From assembly GCA_041655755.1 (NCBI GenBank), contig JBBAEY010000060.1:1-13772 (forward strand): 13,772 nt of DNA, given 5' to 3'. Origin of the DNA: JAAYFT01 sp041655755. Its GTDB lineage: Bacteria > Bacillota > Clostridia > Tissierellales > Tissierellaceae. Position numbers and translations under genes: made by a program. The notes beneath the pieces are model-generated. The model saw nothing but the letters and a program-made list of their open reading frames with translations. It was not told where the DNA came from and did not search any database. Shown here piece by piece: positions 12,075-13,772 of the stretch. How positions within the stretch are numbered: the first letter of the stretch is position 1; every line of letters starts with the position of its first letter.

Positions 12075-13733
12075 GTGGAATTGAAGGTATTTGTAGAGGG
12101 AGTAGGGGAAATACTAATCAATGAAGGTGCAAGTCTAAAGGACGTTGCAGTAAAGGCCTTTGGAAAGGACTATAAAAATTATCTAGGGGCAAGGATTAAG
12201 AATGAAGTCTTTAACCTTAACAAAATAGTTGAGGGTTATATGTATATTAAATTCCTTGATATTGGAGATAAGGATGGCTATAGGATTTATACCAAGACCA
12301 TATCTGCTGTATTTATAATGGCCTGTAGGGAGTTGTTTCCAGAAAGGATTGTCCGCATCCAGCATTTTTTAGGGGAAGGCCTTTATGTGGAATTTGAAAA
12401 GGATTATTCAATTAGTTTTAAGGAGATCGAAAAGATTGAGGAAAAGATGAGGGAAATTGTTGCCAGCAATTATTCTATTAGCAGGAAGAAAATGCCGAAG
12501 GAGGAGGCAATTTCTCTATTTGAGGAATACAAGTATACCGACAAAATCCGACTTTTCAATTCCCTTGACAGGGAAGATGTACATGTATATACAATCGGCG
12601 ACCATAAGGATACATACCATGGATTTTTGGCAGCCTCTACTGGCTATGTCGACATTTTTCAGCTAAGATACTACTATCCAGGGGTGCTAATCCTATTTCC
12701 CAATGGCAAATCTAACTATGAAATACCAAAGTTTAAGGAGCTTAAAAAGCTATCAAAGGTCTTTAAGGAAACTGGAAAATGGGGGGATATCTTAGATTTG
12801 GCCTATGTAGGATCCTTGAATGAAAAGATTAGAAGCAATGACATTGCAGAGGTAATCAGGGTATCAGAGGCCTTACATGAGAAAAAGATAGCGAATATTG
12901 CAGACAGAATATGTGAGGATGATGATATTCACTTGGTCCTAATTGCAGGGCCCTCTTCTTCGGGCAAGACGACCTTTTCCAAGCGTCTGGCGGTTCAGTT
13001 AAAGGTAAATGGAAAGATGCCAGTATCTATTTCTGTAGATGATTACTTTGTCAACAGGGATAAGACTCCCTTAAAGGAAGATGGAAGCTTTGATTTTGAG
13101 ACCATAGATGCCCTGGACCTAGAAAAGTTAAATGAGGATTTATTAATCTTGCTCGAGGGCGGAGAGGTTGAATTGCCGAGGTTTAACTTTATCAAGGGCA
13201 TAAGAGAAAAATCGGGTAAGTTAATCAAGGTTGACAGAGGGCACCCTATTATTTTGGAAGGCATCCATAGCCTAAATCCAAAGATGACCAGCATGATACC
13301 TGAAAAAAACAAATATAAGATATATATTTCTGCCCTGACCCAACTAAATATTGACGCCCATAATCGTATACCAACTACCGACACTAGATTAATTAGGAGA
13401 ATAGTCAGAGATATAAAATATAGGGGCAATGACGCCTTAAACACCATGGACATGTGGGATGGGGTCAGGAGCGGAGAAGAAAGATATATATTTCCATTTC
13501 AGGAGGAAGCAGACATTATGTTTGATTCTGCCCTAGTCTATGAGCTGGCAGTACTAAAAAAACACATAAAACCCCTGTTGGAGGAAATAGATAGCAGCAG
13601 TATTCACTATGGGGAGGCAAAAAAACTACTTAAGTTTTTACAGTATTTCAGAGATATTGAATACGAAGACTATATACCCTCAAATTCAATACTTCGGGAA
13701 TTTATAGGTAAGACTTATTTTGATATTCATTAA
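12075..13733 (+). CDS. Nucleoside (uridine-like) kinase with ThrRS-like N-terminal region
   Basis: The 552-residue protein joins two parts. Residues about 1-215 resemble the N-terminal TGS-like and second additional domain of threonyl-tRNA synthetase: a beta-grasp start (LKVFVEGVGEILINEG), then the HFLGEGLYVEF, EEKMREIV and FPN segments. The catalytic tRNA synthetase domain is absent. Residues about 285-552 are a phosphoribulokinase/uridine-kinase type P-loop kinase. They hold Walker A GPSSSGKTT (292-300), SVDDYFVNR with the substrate-site Asp pair, the DFETIDALD and LPRFNF blocks, IILEGIHSLN (Walker B-like) and a basic RRIVRDIKYRG lid. Proteins of this layout are known in Thermotoga and Firmicutes and are usually annotated as nucleoside kinase, phosphorylating uridine/cytidine or related nucleosides with NTP. 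It is 17 nt after the RluA-family gene, probably the same operon; recycling of uridine from RNA turnover is an inference. The next gene starts soon after. Confidence 0.88.
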   Translation: MELKVFVEGVGEILINEGASLKDVAVKAFGKDYKNYLGARIKNEVFNLNKIVEGYMYIKFLDIGDKDGYRIYTKTISAVFIMACRELFPERIVRIQHFLGEGLYVEFEKDYSISFKEIEKIEEKMREIVASNYSISRKKMPKEEAISLFEEYKYTDKIRLFNSLDREDVHVYTIGDHKDTYHGFLAASTGYVDIFQLRYYYPGVLILFPNGKSNYEIPKFKELKKLSKVFKETGKWGDILDLAYVGSLNEKIRSNDIAEVIRVSEALHEKKIANIADRICEDDDIHLVLIAGPSSSGKTTFSKRLAVQLKVNGKMPVSISVDDYFVNRDKTPLKEDGSFDFETIDALDLEKLNEDLLILLEGGEVELPRFNFIKGIREKSGKLIKVDRGHPIILEGIHSLNPKMTSMIPEKNKYKIYISALTQLNIDAHNRIPTTDTRLIRRIVRDIKYRGNDALNTMDMWDGVRSGEERYIFPFQEEADIMFDSALVYELAVLKKHIKPLLEEIDSSSIHYGEAKKLLKFLQYFRDIEYEDYIPSNSILREFIGKTYFDIH

Positions 13734-13751
13734 TTAATGGGATGTGGATAT

Positions 13752-13772
13752 ATGAAAGAATTAGTCAGGAAA
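13752..13772 (+). CDS. Possible start of the next gene (partial)
   Basis: An ATG at 13752 opens a frame of seven codons (MKELVRK) running off the right edge. It lies 18 nt after the nucleoside kinase stop, with a modest purine-rich GGGATGTGG upstream (about 13739-13747). The spacing fits another gene in the same operon, but nothing can be said of its product. Confidence 0.4.

Noticed and set aside
13043..13453. 136-codon minus-strand open frame inside the nucleoside kinase gene
   Set aside because: It is antisense to the conserved kinase domain, shows no recognisable family, and lies wholly within a gene with strong motif support.
1..13772. Mobile elements, CRISPR arrays, tRNA or rRNA genes
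   Set aside because: I saw no transposase, integrase, terminal inverted repeats, regularly spaced repeats or cloverleaf-like sequence on either strand. Gene order and composition look uniform.

Overview
The window looks like an ordinary stretch of chromosome from a low-GC, anaerobic Gram-positive bacterium of the Clostridia/Tissierellia type. The signs are AT-rich spacers, heavy use of AGG (Arg) and ATA (Ile) codons, strong purine-rich ribosome binding sites, frequent TTG and GTG starts, and families common in that group (DUF4153, DUF1292, DUF1540, a TIGR01212-type radical SAM protein, a nucleoside kinase with a ThrRS-like N-terminus). I see no transposon, prophage, CRISPR array, rRNA or tRNA, and no intergenic stretch longer than about 125 bases.

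Layout. (1) The tail of an FNR-like flavin/NAD(P)H reductase ends at 127 in a clear terminator. (2) A probable operon from 223 to 3887 holds a divergent RelA/SpoT-type nucleotide synthetase, a DUF4153 membrane protein and MsrA, and closes with a terminator. (3) A second unit, from 3997, holds the free methionine-(R)-sulfoxide reductase, the dipeptidase PepD and a histidine-rich DUF1292 protein. It ends in a hairpin that sits immediately before the next gene. (4) From 6495 come a Cof-type HAD phosphatase, a YtqA-like radical SAM protein and a small P-loop protein, all on the plus strand. They meet a convergent DUF1540 metal-site protein (minus strand) at a bidirectional terminator. (5) From 9126 come RsuA and a Tyr-rich conserved protein of unknown function. 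They converge on a minus-strand, membrane-anchored protein carrying only the LysM-like N-terminal part of MltG. (6) Divergent from that, an RluA-family pseudouridine synthase and a ThrRS-like/uridine-kinase fusion protein run to the right edge, where a further gene appears to begin.

Functionally the window is mostly housekeeping. It covers repair of oxidised methionine (protein-bound by MsrA, free by fRMsr), peptide turnover (PepD), RNA modification (two S4-domain pseudouridine synthases and possibly the YtqA-like enzyme), nucleotide metabolism or alarmone signalling (RelA-like protein, nucleoside kinase), and several small conserved proteins of unknown role. I did not find a convincing new multi-gene system. 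The items most worth a second look are the RelA/SpoT protein with an altered nucleotide-binding motif and a large uncharacterised C-terminus, the catalytic-domain-less MltG-like protein, the short P-loop protein, and a terminator hairpin only 11 nt upstream of a ribosome binding site. Several starts are corrected here from the longest open frame on ribosome-binding-site grounds (6495, 8366, 9003 minus, 9906, 10990 minus, 12075).
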